Notes: generated by a model not told the origin, from the sequence alone. Shown: positions 16,221-25,016, numbered from the stretch's first letter. The stretch is DNA of 32,535 nucleotides from Bacteroidales bacterium (GCA_017480525.1 JAFVAM010000083.1:1-32535); one strand, 5' to 3'. Numbers and translations are program-made.

Positions 16221-16310
16221 TGCATAAACCGCTGTCCTGTAGTCGTATAGCCTGTTTTGGCGTCTCGCGATACACCCTTCCCGACCGGAGAGGTGCAACT
16301 GCCTGTCAAT

Positions 16311-16390
16311 CACCTATCAAGGCCTTACCAACTCCTACCCAAGTCCTACCATGGTAGGAGTTGATAGGGGGATGGGTAGGGGACGGTAGG
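16311..16390. repeat. Dispersed palindromic intergenic repeat, copy B
   Basis: The centre TCCTACCATGGTAGGA (16344-16359) is a perfect 16-bp palindrome. Arms carry the same words as the other copies: CCTATCAA, CCTTACCAACTCCTACCC on the left and GTAGGAGTTGATAGG on the right. Several pairings compete: 16313-16320 with 16361-16368, or 16329-16338 with 16354-16363. It lies between the divergent folP and DUF1599 genes, so unlike copies A and C it is not at a gene's 3' end. Confidence 0.8.
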
Positions 16391-16499
16391 CCGATGATAT
16401 GGCGTCAGCGTCATGGAATCAGACTGTTGGGTCGGTGGTAAAGTTTTTTTTGTTTCGGGCTATACAATAAAACGCCGCGTGGCGCGTTTAAGAGAGGTT

Positions 16500-17066
16500 A
16501 TGAATAAAAACGGACAAGAGGGACCCGACACGAGGGGCGAGATGGAACAGGCTGTTGCGGAATGCCGAGCGCTGTTCGAGAAGAAGACGCGCGACTACGG
16601 CACGTCGTGGCGCGTGATGCGCCTGCCGTCGCTGACGGATCAGATTTTCATCAAGGCCAACCGTATCCGCAGCATCCAGGAGAGTGGCGAGAACCGTGTG
16701 GGCGACGATGTGAGGGGCGAGTTCGTGGCCATGGTGAACTATGCTGTCATGGCGCTGATGCAGTGCGACCTGCTGGTGGACGGCGACGCCCCGCTGGAGT
16801 TGCCGCTGGAACGCGCGATGGCTTTGTACGACGGCCAGGTGAAGCTCATCCTCGACCTGATGATGGACAAAAACCACGACTACGGAGAGGCCTGGCGGCA
16901 GATGAGGGTGAGTTCGATGGTGGATTTGATACTGATGAAACTTCTGCGCATCAAGCAGATAGAGGACAACGGCGGCCGCACGCTTGTGAGCGAGGGCGTC
17001 GAGGGGGGGTATATGGACATTGTCAACTATTCGCTCTTCTGCCTGGTGAGAATGGGAGGTGAATGA
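16500..17066 (+). CDS. DUF1599 (Nmad1-like) protein with two tandem repeats
   Basis: A 188-residue helical protein composed of two copies of the same module. Repeat 1 (about 18-85) has LFEKKTRDYGTSWRVMR, then LTDQIFIKANRIRSIQE and a GEFVAMVNYAVMALM helix. Repeat 2 (about 110-186) has LMMDKNHDYGEAWRQMR, then MVDLILMKLLRIKQIE and GGYMDIVNYSLFCLV. The DYGxxWRxMR motif recurs in each. This is the DUF1599 family, also named nucleotide modification associated domain 1 from phage relatives; the biochemical role in Bacteroidales is unknown. The frame is open from 16413, but ATG at 16500 follows AGAGAGG and starts a normal-looking N-terminus. The MauE/DoxX gene follows after 116 bases, an order I recall from other Bacteroidales. 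Confidence 0.85.
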   Translation: MNKNGQEGPDTRGEMEQAVAECRALFEKKTRDYGTSWRVMRLPSLTDQIFIKANRIRSIQESGENRVGDDVRGEFVAMVNYAVMALMQCDLLVDGDAPLELPLERAMALYDGQVKLILDLMMDKNHDYGEAWRQMRVSSMVDLILMKLLRIKQIEDNGGRTLVSEGVEGGYMDIVNYSLFCLVRMGGE

Positions 17067-17182
17067 GGACGGAGGATGGGGTTGGCCGTGCAGGTCGTTT
17101 TGCGAAGTGTGGAAACCTGACAGAATCTGCGGTCGCGAAGAGGAAACGAGAACAGAATTAATGAAAATCATAGAGATATAAC

Positions 17183-18331
17183 ATGAAGATAAAAGATACA
17201 AAACTGAACTATACGCTGAATGTCATTTCCCGCTGGGTGGTGGGTCTGGTGTTTCTCTTTTCATCGTTTGTCAAGGGGGTAGACCCCATGGGGACGATGT
17301 TCAAGGTGCAGGACTACATGTCGAGCTGGGAGATTTTCGGCATGACCTTCGAGTGGGCGCATCCGCTTGCGGGTGTGCTGGCCATGGCGCTGATATGTGC
17401 CGAGTTCGTGATTGGCGTAATGCTCATCTTCAACTCATTCCGTGTGTTGACGGCCTGGCTGTTGGCTCTGATGATGCTCTTCTTCACCGCGACGACGCTT
17501 GTGGATGCCACGACAGACCTGGTGAAGGACTGCGGATGCTTCGGCGATGCCATCAAGCTCACCAACTGGCAGACTTTCTGGAAAAATATAGTCCTCGACG
17601 TGCCGACGGTGTGGATTGTGCTGACGTGCCGTCTGCGCATGAAACGCCGCTTCGAGCGCGACGTCATCGTGCTGGTGGCTGCGCTGGCGGCCATGCTGGT
17701 CTTCGGCATTTACAATGTCAGGCACGAACCTGTCATCGACTTCCGCCCCTGGAAGGTGGGCAACGAGATGGTGAAAAAGCAGGAACCTCGCAACTTCCTC
17801 AAATACACCAATAAGGAGAGCGGCGAGGAGAAGGTGCTGGAATACACCACGGGCGAGTGGAACGAGGAGTGGAACCTCTACAACGAGGAGCCGTGGGAGT
17901 TCGCCGACATGGGCACTACGCTGGCTTTCGTGCTGCGTGACACGAGTTTCACGATGATGGATGTCGAAGGACACGACCATTCTCTCGACCTCATCCTCTC
18001 GGAGGAAGGCGTTGAGATTGTGACGATTTGGGATTTGGACAAAGTGGACGCGGAAGGGGTCGAGGAGATACGCCGCGCCATGGACCTGGCCGAGGAGGAT
18101 GGGTCTGACATCGTCATCCTCACGGCGACAAGCCCCGAGGTGAGTCTCGAGACGCAGGCCGACATCGTTCATGCCTGGCTCAAGGACCATTCCCTCTCGT
18201 GGGTCGACTGCTACTATGCCGACGACACATCGATAAAGGTAGTGCTGCGCGGCAATCCGGGTTTCGTCTATGTGAAAGACGGCGTGGTGGTGGCCAAGAG
18301 CCGCAAGGCGCTGGAGGGCCTGAAAGAGTGA
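17183..18331 (+). CDS. MauE/DoxX-type membrane protein with a thioredoxin-like C-terminal domain (BT_3928-like)
   Basis: A 382-residue inner-membrane protein. Hydrophobic segments lie at about 15-31, 60-83, 88-106, 137-149 and 160-178. The conserved loop DCGCFGD (C117, C119) followed by TNWQTFWKN is the MauE/DoxX signature. Residues about 270-382 form a soluble alpha/beta domain ending in NPGFVYVKDGVVVAKS, which resembles a thioredoxin-like fold but has no CxxC active site. A redox-linked or protein-maturation role is plausible but unproven. It resembles the Bacteroidales family named after BT_3928. As I recall, tpiA often follows in this neighbourhood; here DUF4293 follows instead, after 88 bases. 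Confidence 0.8.
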   Translation: MKIKDTKLNYTLNVISRWVVGLVFLFSSFVKGVDPMGTMFKVQDYMSSWEIFGMTFEWAHPLAGVLAMALICAEFVIGVMLIFNSFRVLTAWLLALMMLFFTATTLVDATTDLVKDCGCFGDAIKLTNWQTFWKNIVLDVPTVWIVLTCRLRMKRRFERDVIVLVAALAAMLVFGIYNVRHEPVIDFRPWKVGNEMVKKQEPRNFLKYTNKESGEEKVLEYTTGEWNEEWNLYNEEPWEFADMGTTLAFVLRDTSFTMMDVEGHDHSLDLILSEEGVEIVTIWDLDKVDAEGVEEIRRAMDLAEEDGSDIVILTATSPEVSLETQADIVHAWLKDHSLSWVDCYYADDTSIKVVLRGNPGFVYVKDGVVVAKSRKALEGLKE

Positions 18332-18419
18332 CGGAGAGGAGGCGGAAAGCCTGTGTGGTCTATCGGGACCAACACGGATTTTAAAGATACAACAACGACT
18401 AACAACAGAACAACAAACA

Positions 18420-18956
18420 ATGATACAGAGAATTCAGACTTTGTGGCTGCTTCTGGCAGCCTGCTGCATGGGCCTTTGCATGGCGTTGCCCGTGGCCAAG
18501 TACCACGTCGAGAATATGCCCGTCGAGGGACACCGTGTGGATGCCCGCCTCGACCTCTTTGCCCGCGGGGGCGACGACATGGCGAATCTGATGGATGCTA
18601 CAGCAGTGAATTTCGGACAGGATCAGACCTCCATGGCCACTTGGCCGCTGGTGTCGGTGGCTGCGCTGTGCATCGTCGTCGCCGTGGTGTCCATCAGCCT
18701 GTTCAAGCGTCGCTCCACACAGATGCGTCTGACGGCGGCGGGCTTCATTTTGAGTGTGGTGTATGTCTTCCTGGTTTTCTTCTGGGCTGTGGACCACTAC
18801 AGTGCGTTGGTTGAAGGTTTCTTCCACGTAGAACCTGTGGTGGAATGGACCGTGGGTTCGTTCGCACCCTTGGCCTCGGTGCTCTTCTTCTTCCTTGCCC
18901 AGAGGGCCATCCGCAGGGACGAGGCATTGGTGCGCTCCGCCGACAGGCTGCGCTGA
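18420..18956 (+). CDS. DUF4293 family membrane protein
   Basis: A 178-residue protein starting MIQRIQTLWLLLAACCMGL, the typical opening of the DUF4293 family of Bacteroidota. Four hydrophobic segments are visible at about 7-24, 76-98, 106-124 and 142-161, with a loop of about 50 residues between the first two that probably faces the periplasm. There are no catalytic motifs and the function is unknown. The 3' end (AIRRDEALVRSADRLR) is a short basic cytoplasmic tail. It follows the MauE/DoxX gene by 88 bases and precedes the tsaE operon by 139 bases, so it may close the upstream transcript. Confidence 0.8.
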   Translation: MIQRIQTLWLLLAACCMGLCMALPVAKYHVENMPVEGHRVDARLDLFARGGDDMANLMDATAVNFGQDQTSMATWPLVSVAALCIVVAVVSISLFKRRSTQMRLTAAGFILSVVYVFLVFFWAVDHYSALVEGFFHVEPVVEWTVGSFAPLASVLFFFLAQRAIRRDEALVRSADRLR

Positions 18957-19095
18957 ACAGGAGGCTATGCCGGTCCACCTCATAGCGGTATGACACATGA
19001 TATAAAAGGTTGCGCGCGTGAAAAAAAATATATGAAAATAAAGAGTGATTGAACGGTGAGCATCAGGTTTTTAATGAAAAATCGAGAGGAAAGCT

Positions 19096-19515
19096 TTGGA
19101 AATAAAAATTGACAATATAGGACAATTGGCTGGTGTGGCACGAGATTTGCTGGTGTCATTCCCGGACGACCGCTTCTTCGCCTTTTTCGGCAAAATGGGA
19201 GTGGGCAAGACGACACTCATCAAGGAACTCTGTGCGCACCTGGGCGTGGAGGATGTGGTGTGCAGCCCCACCTTCGCCATCGTGAACGAGTATTCGGCCC
19301 AAGGCGGCGAGCCGGTCTACCACTTCGACTTCTACCGTCTGAAGTCCATTGCGGAAGCCTACGACATCGGCTACGAAGAGTATTTCTACAGCGGTTTCTA
19401 CTGCTTCACGGAGTGGACGGAGAAGGTGGAAGAACTGCTGCCGGAGTGCTACGTGAGGGTGGAAATCGTGGAGCAGGACGGAGGGCGGACACTGACGGCG
19501 GTGGCAGAAAGATGA
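19096..19515 (+). CDS. tsaE: tRNA threonylcarbamoyladenosine biosynthesis ATPase TsaE
   Basis: The 139-residue P-loop ATPase works with TsaB, TsaC and TsaD to place t6A37 on ANN-decoding tRNAs. Motifs: GKMGVGKTT Walker A (32-40), CSPTFAIVNEY, HFDFYRL and FTEWTEKVEELLPE. The start must be TTG at 19096: an in-frame TGA sits at 19075-19077, no ATG or GTG intervenes, and AGAGGA lies 5 bases upstream. TTG may lower the translation rate. It opens the dense operon that continues with rsfS 49 bases downstream. No tsaB, tsaC or tsaD is in the window. Confidence 0.92.
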   Translation: MEIKIDNIGQLAGVARDLLVSFPDDRFFAFFGKMGVGKTTLIKELCAHLGVEDVVCSPTFAIVNEYSAQGGEPVYHFDFYRLKSIAEAYDIGYEEYFYSGFYCFTEWTEKVEELLPECYVRVEIVEQDGGRTLTAVAER

Positions 19516-19564
19516 GAGGTGAAGAAAAGAAACTATAAAAACAGATTGAATATAATTCAGATTG

Positions 19565-19930
19565 ATGGACAATAGAGAAAAAGAAGCCGAGGTGCTGGCA
19601 CGTCTGGTGGCGCAGGCCTTGGACAATAAAAAAAGCGAGGATATTCGCGTGCTGGATTTGAGGAAGGTGCATGGCGCCCCCTCCGAGTTTTTCGTCATTG
19701 CATCGGGCAACGTGCCGTCGCATGTCAGTGCGTTGAGCGATGCCGTCTTCGAGACTGTGAAGAAGGCCACGGGCCTCAACCCCCACAAGGTGGAGGGTTA
19801 CAACAACGCAGAGTGGATTCTGATGGACTATTTCGACGTCGTGGTACACATTTTCCAGAAGGAGAAGCGTGCGTTCTACCGCCTCGATGAGTTGTGGAGC
19901 GACGGCGAAGAGTTGAAAATGGAGAACTGA
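19565..19930 (+). CDS. rsfS: Ribosome silencing factor RsfS
   Basis: The 121-residue Iojap/RsfS protein binds ribosomal protein uL14 and blocks subunit joining when nutrients are scarce. Diagnostic segments are DIRVLDLRKV near the front, then SEFFVIASGNVPSHVSALSD, PHKVEGYNNAEWILMDYFDVVVHIF and the FYRLDELWSD ending. Length is normal. ATG at 19565 is used; a TTG just before it at 19562 adds one residue and is less likely. It lies 17 bases before the ftsH ATG. Confidence 0.95.
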   Translation: MDNREKEAEVLARLVAQALDNKKSEDIRVLDLRKVHGAPSEFFVIASGNVPSHVSALSDAVFETVKKATGLNPHKVEGYNNAEWILMDYFDVVVHIFQKEKRAFYRLDELWSDGEELKMEN

Positions 19931-19947
19931 AAAGCACACTACAGAGC

Positions 19948-21996
19948 ATGGCAAAGCAAAACGACAAGTCTCCCACCCCGAAGGGAGGCAAACCCAAGAC
20001 AGCCCGCTGGCTGTATATCGTCTATATCGTCATCATGGTAGCCCTGATATACGGCATGTTTGGCGGCGCAAGTTCGCAGAAAGTGCCTATCGAATGGGAC
20101 AAGTTGGCCCAGGTGCTGACGAGCCACGACTACGAGAGCATCAAGGTAATCAACGAGGAGGTGGCCGAGATATCCATCAAGCCCGATGCCGTGAAAGCCA
20201 AGCAGGAATTCTACAAGGACCTGCGGCAGCTGAATGCCGTTGGCGGTGATGCTCCGGCAGGGGTCTATATCTATAATATCGGCACCCTCGACCACTTCGA
20301 CCGCGAGCTGGCCATCATCGAGGCTCAAACCGGCGAGCATATCAGCTATAAGCCCGAAAAGCACTCCAACACCTGGCGCGAACTGTTGATATATATTGCT
20401 CCGCTGCTCATCATCTTCCTCATGTTCTGGGGCATGAGTACCTACGCACGCCGCCAGATGGGAGGCGAAGGTGGTGGCGGCTTCGGCGGTATGTTCGGCT
20501 TCGGCGGGTCCCGCGCCAAGCAGTATGACGCCACGAAGCAGGTCAACGTCACCTTCAAGGATGTCGCTGGTTTGGCCGGTGCCAAGGAGGAAGTGATGGA
20601 GGTCGTCGACTTCCTGAAAAATCCGCAGCACTACACCGAACTCGGCGGAAAAATACCGAAGGGAGTCCTCCTCGTAGGCCCTCCAGGCACCGGCAAAACG
20701 CTGCTGGCCAAGGCTGTGGCTGGCGAGGCCGGAGTCCCGTTCTTCAGCATGAGCGGCTCCGACTTCGTCGAAATGTTCGTCGGTGTGGGTGCTTCGCGTG
20801 TGCGCGGCCTCTTCGAGGAAGCCAAGAAGAAGAGTCCCTGCATTGTCTTCATCGACGAAATCGACGCCGTGGGCCGCGCTCGTGGAGGCCGCGGATTCAC
20901 CGGGGGCAACGACGAGCGTGAAAACACTCTCAACCAGCTCCTCACCGAGATGGACGGCTTTTCCAGCACCACCAATGTCATCGTGCTGGCTGCGACCAAC
21001 CGCGCCGATGTGCTCGACAAAGCCCTCATGCGTGCAGGCCGCTTCGACCGTCAGATTTATGTGGAACTCCCCGACATCGAGGAGCGCAAAGCCATCTTCG
21101 CCGTCCACATGCAGAAACTCAAGCTCAACGACGACGAGAAGAGCGATGGCTATGTGGACCGCGAATTCCTTGCCAAACAGACCCCCGGCTTCAGCGGTGC
21201 CGACATTGCCAATGTCTGCAACGAAGCCGCTCTCTGTGCCGCTCGCAAGAACAAGAAAAAAATCGAGAAACAGGACTTCCTCGACGCCGTCGATCGCATT
21301 GTCGGCGGTCTGGAGAAGCGCACCAAGGTGCTCACCGACCAGGAGAAGCACACCATCGCCTACCACGAGAGCGGCCACGCCTCGGTGAGCTGGCTGTTGC
21401 GCTGGGCCAACCCGTTGGTGAAGGTGACCATAGTGCCGCGTGGCAAAGCCCTCGGTGCTGCCTGGTACCTCCCCGAAGAGCGCCAGATTACCACTTATGA
21501 GCAGATGTTCGACGAGATGACTGCCCTCATGGCGGGACGCGCCAGCGAGGAGGTTGTCTTCGGCCGCATATCCACCGGCGCCCTCAACGACATTGAACGG
21601 GCCACCAAGATGGCACAGGCCCTCGTGACCTACTATGGCATGAGTCCCGAGGTGGGCAACATCAGTTTCTACGACTCCACAGGTCAGAGCGACTACGGCC
21701 TCACCAAACCTTTCAGCGGGAAGACTGCCGAGACCATCGACCGCGAGGTGAAACGCATGGTCGAGGAGGCCTACGCCAAGGCCAAGGAACTTTTGACAAG
21801 CCATCGTGAGCAGCTCGACCAACTGGCCAGGCAGCTATACGAAAAAGAGGTGCTTTTCCGCGAGGATCTTGAACGTATCTATGGTCCCCGCCCGTGGGAC
21901 ACTCCTGCCGAACATGCCGCCGCCGAGGTGTCGGCACTCCTGCCCGAAACACAACCTCAATCAGAACAGGAAACCGATAAAAACGAACAACAATGA
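19948..21996 (+). CDS. ftsH: ATP-dependent zinc metalloprotease FtsH
   Basis: The 682-residue membrane protease degrades damaged and regulatory membrane proteins. Hydrophobic segments at about 21-39 and 146-163 flank a periplasmic domain of roughly 105 residues. A glycine-rich linker (170-188) leads to the AAA module: GPPGTGKT (244-251), IVFIDEIDA (299-307), second region of homology with R363 and R366 in MRAGRFDRQ. The protease domain has HESGH (473-477) and the likely third ligand D548 in GALNDIE. The C-terminus is a glutamine-rich, disordered tail. Start: the frame opens at 19894 inside rsfS, but ATG at 19948 gives the normal MAKQN-type cytoplasmic start. The stop overlaps the cdsA start by four bases. 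Confidence 0.97.
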   Translation: MAKQNDKSPTPKGGKPKTARWLYIVYIVIMVALIYGMFGGASSQKVPIEWDKLAQVLTSHDYESIKVINEEVAEISIKPDAVKAKQEFYKDLRQLNAVGGDAPAGVYIYNIGTLDHFDRELAIIEAQTGEHISYKPEKHSNTWRELLIYIAPLLIIFLMFWGMSTYARRQMGGEGGGGFGGMFGFGGSRAKQYDATKQVNVTFKDVAGLAGAKEEVMEVVDFLKNPQHYTELGGKIPKGVLLVGPPGTGKTLLAKAVAGEAGVPFFSMSGSDFVEMFVGVGASRVRGLFEEAKKKSPCIVFIDEIDAVGRARGGRGFTGGNDERENTLNQLLTEMDGFSSTTNVIVLAATNRADVLDKALMRAGRFDRQIYVELPDIEERKAIFAVHMQKLKLNDDEKSDGYVDREFLAKQTPGFSGADIANVCNEAALCAARKNKKKIEKQDFLDAVDRIVGGLEKRTKVLTDQEKHTIAYHESGHASVSWLLRWANPLVKVTIVPRGKALGAAWYLPEERQITTYEQMFDEMTALMAGRASEEVVFGRISTGALNDIERATKMAQALVTYYGMSPEVGNISFYDSTGQSDYGLTKPFSGKTAETIDREVKRMVEEAYAKAKELLTSHREQLDQLARQLYEKEVLFREDLERIYGPRPWDTPAEHAAAEVSALLPETQPQSEQETDKNEQQ

Positions 21997-22862
21997 AGAC
22001 GTTTTGGATACGCACGGCCAGCGCAGTGGTCTATGCCCTGCTTTTCCTCGGAACCCTCCTGAGCGGTCGCCTTTTGAATAATCCGCAGTTGGGATTGCTT
22101 CTCTTCGGGGCCTTCCTTATGTTTGTCAACATGGGATGCACCTTCGAGTTCTTCCGCATGATAGGCTGTCAGGGTGCAGCTCCCTGCCGTCCGCTGGGCT
22201 ATGTCTATGCAGCGGCGCCGATGGTCGTCGTGTTGCTGATGCATGCCATGATGCTCATTCATGCTCCTGTATTGACGGGATTCCTGTTGGTCAGCTTTGC
22301 GCTTCTCCTCTTCCCCGCCACCTTTGCCCTGTCGGCCATCGTGCAACTGTGGGGCCACAGCCAACAGCCTTTCCGCGAGGCGGCCTACACCATGGTGCCA
22401 TTGCTCTACATTGCCATCCCGCTGACCCTCATGCTCGCGCTCATCCCCGACTTCGGCGCCCGTGTGGTGCTGATGCTGGTGGTCATGGTGTGGGTCAACG
22501 ACTCGGCGGCCTATATCGGCGGATCGCTCTTCGGCAGGCACAAGATGTGGCCTCGACATTCTCCGGGCAAGACCTGGGAAGGTACCGCCTTCGGTGTGCT
22601 GGTCACTATCCTCTTTGCGGTCTTTGGCGGCTCGTGGCTACAGCCAGATGTGGCGTGGCACCAGTGGCTCGTGCTGGGTGTCATCTGCAGTGTTGTGGAC
22701 ACCCTCGGCGATCTCGTCGAGAGCATGCTTAAGCGTTCCGTCGGTGTCAAGGACAGCGGCAGCATTATGCCTGGTCACGGCGGTTTCCTCGACCGTTTCG
22801 ACAGCCTGCTCATCATTATGCCTTTCGCTTACGCCTACCTCTCCTTGTTTGTACACATATAA
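21993..22862 (+). CDS. cdsA: Phosphatidate cytidylyltransferase
   Basis: The 289-residue multi-pass inner-membrane enzyme makes CDP-diacylglycerol from phosphatidate and CTP, the branch point of phospholipid synthesis. About eight hydrophobic segments are visible. The family signature is intact near residues 244-270: SMLKRSVGVKDSG followed by PGHGGFLDRFD. WVNDSAAYIGGS and SPGKTWEG upstream are also typical. The ATG overlaps the ftsH TGA in an ATGA, so translation is likely coupled to ftsH. psd, which acts later in the phosphatidylethanolamine branch, follows after 24 bases; the intervening phosphatidylserine synthase is not in the window. Confidence 0.95.
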   Translation: MKTFWIRTASAVVYALLFLGTLLSGRLLNNPQLGLLLFGAFLMFVNMGCTFEFFRMIGCQGAAPCRPLGYVYAAAPMVVVLLMHAMMLIHAPVLTGFLLVSFALLLFPATFALSAIVQLWGHSQQPFREAAYTMVPLLYIAIPLTLMLALIPDFGARVVLMLVVMVWVNDSAAYIGGSLFGRHKMWPRHSPGKTWEGTAFGVLVTILFAVFGGSWLQPDVAWHQWLVLGVICSVVDTLGDLVESMLKRSVGVKDSGSIMPGHGGFLDRFDSLLIIMPFAYAYLSLFVHI

Positions 22863-22886
22863 AAAACATAATAGAAACCTCCCGTT

Positions 22887-23546
22887 ATGAAAATTCATCG
22901 TGAAGGAAAGAAAATCATCTTCATCACTGTCGGTGCCATTTCTGTCGTCCTGCTGCTGATGTTGTTGTTCTGCGGCCAGTGGAATGTCTTCCACTATCTC
23001 TTCGCCTGTGCCCTCATTGTGTTCGGCCTCATGGTGGTCTCCTTTTTCCGCATTCCCCGGCGTATTTTTACCGACAGCCCCAAGGAACTCATCTCGCCCG
23101 CCGACGGCACCATCGTGGCCATCGAGCAGGTCTACGAGAAGACCTACCTCAAGGCCGACTGCATGCAGGTCTCCATTTTCATGAGTGCTGCCGATGTGCA
23201 TGTCAACCGCTATCCCTGCGATGGCCTTGTGGAACATGTCAAGTTCCGCCGTGGCAACTATTTTGTGGCTTCCTATCCCAAGAGTAGCGACCTCAACGAG
23301 CGCACCGAGATAGGCATGCTCCTCGACAACGGCAAGCGCATCCTCATCCGCCAGGTGGCGGGTGTGATGGCTCGCCGCATCGTCTGCTACTCCAAGGAGG
23401 GCGAGCGCGTCAAGCAGAACCAGGAGTTGGGTTTCATCCGTTTCGGCTCCCGCGTCGACCTCTTCCTTCCCCTCGACTTCCCCATCAGCGTCGCTTTGCA
23501 GGACAAAGTGAAGAACGCTATCAGTCCCATCGCCGAAATTGTTTGA
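22887..23546 (+). CDS. psd: Phosphatidylserine decarboxylase, short Psd type
   Basis: The 219-residue proenzyme converts phosphatidylserine to phosphatidylethanolamine. Two hydrophobic segments (about 9-28 and 36-54) anchor it to the membrane. SPADGTIV (70-77) and DVHVNRYP (103-110) carry the catalytic-type D73 and H105. The self-cleavage motif reads FGSRVDLFLP with G187-S188; S188 becomes the pyruvoyl group of the alpha chain. The length is that of the short, bacterial-archaeal form, not the 280-320-residue E. coli type. It lies between cdsA and the pseudouridine synthase, 7 bases before the next ATG. Confidence 0.93.
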   Translation: MKIHREGKKIIFITVGAISVVLLLMLLFCGQWNVFHYLFACALIVFGLMVVSFFRIPRRIFTDSPKELISPADGTIVAIEQVYEKTYLKADCMQVSIFMSAADVHVNRYPCDGLVEHVKFRRGNYFVASYPKSSDLNERTEIGMLLDNGKRILIRQVAGVMARRIVCYSKEGERVKQNQELGFIRFGSRVDLFLPLDFPISVALQDKVKNAISPIAEIV

Positions 23547-23553
23547 ACTCCAA

Positions 23554-24243
23554 ATGATTGCCGACCAGATACTCTACGAAGACAACCATCTTCTGGCACT
23601 CAACAAACTTCCGGGCCAGATTACTCAGGGCGACAAAACCGGCGACCCGTCGTTGGCCGACCTCGTCAAGGACTTCCTCAAGGAGCGCGACCAAAAGCCC
23701 GGCAACGTCTATTGCGGCGTCATCCACCGCCTCGACCGCCCCGTCTCCGGCGTGGTCCTGTTGGCCAAAACCTCCAAAGCCCTCTCGCGCATGGTGGAGA
23801 AGGTGCGCACCCGCGAGTTCGAGAAACACTATTGGGCTGTCGTCAGGAACGCTCCGCCCCAACCCGTGGGTGCCCTGGAGAACTGGCTCATCAAGGTAGA
23901 GGAGCGCAACAAGTCATACGTCGTCTCCTCCGGTCGCCCCAATGCCAAGCTCGCCCGCCTCGAATACCGCGACATCGCTGTCTCCGACGGCGGCTATCAC
24001 CTCCTCGACATCAACCTCCACACCGGACGTCACCACCAGATTCGCTGTCAGTTGGCCAACATCGGTTGTCCCATCAAGGGCGACCTCAAATATGGTGCCC
24101 CGCGCAGCAACGACGACGGCTCCATCACGCTCCATGCGCACAGCATCGCTTTCGAACACCCTGTGACCCGTCAGCGCATCGCCATCGTGGCACCCAACGC
24201 CGCCATCGATCGCATGTTCGACCTGCAAGGTGGAGAGGAATGA
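23554..24243 (+). CDS. RluA-family pseudouridine synthase
   Basis: The 229-residue protein isomerises uridine in rRNA or tRNA. The catalytic motif HRLDRPVSG (58-66) has the essential D61, and the later LHTGRHHQIRCQLANIG and GDLKYGA segments complete the family pattern. No S4 RNA-binding domain precedes the catalytic domain, as in RluA-like short forms, so which uridine it targets cannot be assigned. A TTG at 23539 would add five residues overlapping psd; I prefer ATG at 23554, where the domain begins. The stop overlaps an ATG at 24240 that I do not use as the next start. Confidence 0.9.
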   Translation: MIADQILYEDNHLLALNKLPGQITQGDKTGDPSLADLVKDFLKERDQKPGNVYCGVIHRLDRPVSGVVLLAKTSKALSRMVEKVRTREFEKHYWAVVRNAPPQPVGALENWLIKVEERNKSYVVSSGRPNAKLARLEYRDIAVSDGGYHLLDINLHTGRHHQIRCQLANIGCPIKGDLKYGAPRSNDDGSITLHAHSIAFEHPVTRQRIAIVAPNAAIDRMFDLQGGEE

Positions 24244-24293
24244 CGGAAAAAAAACAATGTGCTAAAAAAATAAACAACAGTATCTTGAAACAG

Positions 24294-25016
24294 ATGAGAA
24301 AAATATTCCTTCCTGCCGCCGTGGCGCTGCTGCTGGCCTCTTGTGCTGGCAACTCGACGAGCGCTCCGCTCAAAGAAGCCCCTGTCCTGAAAAATGCCGC
24401 CGACACCCTTTCCTGGGCCTATGGCCAGAACCTCGCCGAAGCGCTCCGCCAGGGCTTCTTTGCCGAACTCGACGCCGACCTCATCCTCCAGTCGGCTCGC
24501 TATGCCCTCGACGGAGGCGAGCAGCCGTTGAGCCCCGATGAGAAGAAAGCCGCTGTGGACTTTGTCATCAGCATGTACAACGCCTCCATTCAGCGCATGA
24601 TGCAGTCGCAACAGTCGCAGGTCGACTCCCTGCAGGCTGCATACTTCGCCAACCTTGAGAAAACCAACCCCAACGTCCATCGCGACCCGACTGGTTTCTA
24701 CTATGAGGTGCTCCGCGAGGGCACGGGCCCCAAGGCTACCTATGCCCAGCGCGTCGAGTTCGACTATCGCAGCTTCTTGATGCTCACCGGCGAACCCTAC
24801 GACCAGACCTACGGCAAGCGCGAACCCATCATGCACGTCATCGGCGAGCCTATGTTCCCGGGGCTCATCAAGGCTTTCCAGCACATGAACACCGGCAGCA
24901 TCTATCGCTTCTATTTCCCCTACCAACTCGCCTTCGGAACCGGCGGCTCTGGCGACATTCCGGGCTACACGCCGTTCATCTACGAAATAGAACTCCACGG
25001 CCACTACAACGATTGA
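24294..25016 (+). CDS. FKBP-type peptidyl-prolyl isomerase lipoprotein
   Basis: The 240-residue lipoprotein has a lipobox LLASC with C17. Residues about 30-130 form the helical FKBP-N dimerisation domain (LSWAYGQNLAEALRQ onward), and about 135-240 the FKBP catalytic domain: FYYEVLREGTGPKA, VEFDYRSFL, FPGLIKAFQHMNTGS, FYFPYQLAFGTGG and FIYEIELHGH. It likely assists folding of envelope proteins. The frame is open upstream through the whole pseudouridine synthase gene, including an ATG at 24240 that overlaps its stop; the lipoprotein signal shows that ATG at 24294 is right. It ends the tsaE operon, and a 15-bp inverted repeat follows. Confidence 0.9.
   Translation: MRKIFLPAAVALLLASCAGNSTSAPLKEAPVLKNAADTLSWAYGQNLAEALRQGFFAELDADLILQSARYALDGGEQPLSPDEKKAAVDFVISMYNASIQRMMQSQQSQVDSLQAAYFANLEKTNPNVHRDPTGFYYEVLREGTGPKATYAQRVEFDYRSFLMLTGEPYDQTYGKREPIMHVIGEPMFPGLIKAFQHMNTGSIYRFYFPYQLAFGTGGSGDIPGYTPFIYEIELHGHYND

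Noticed and set aside
16328-16390. A CRISPR-like array, because of the repeated CCTACC words
   Set aside because: The repeated words are too short, lie in both orientations about a centre and have no spacers of constant length; no cas gene is present.
19939-21822. A 627-codon minus-strand open frame opposite ftsH
   Set aside because: It is a shadow of the FtsH codon pattern; FtsH has every expected catalytic motif on the plus strand.
23712-24293. A long upstream extension of the FKBP frame across the pseudouridine synthase gene
   Set aside because: The extension is Arg/Pro/His-rich out-of-frame translation of the synthase; the lipoprotein signal at 24294 marks the real start.
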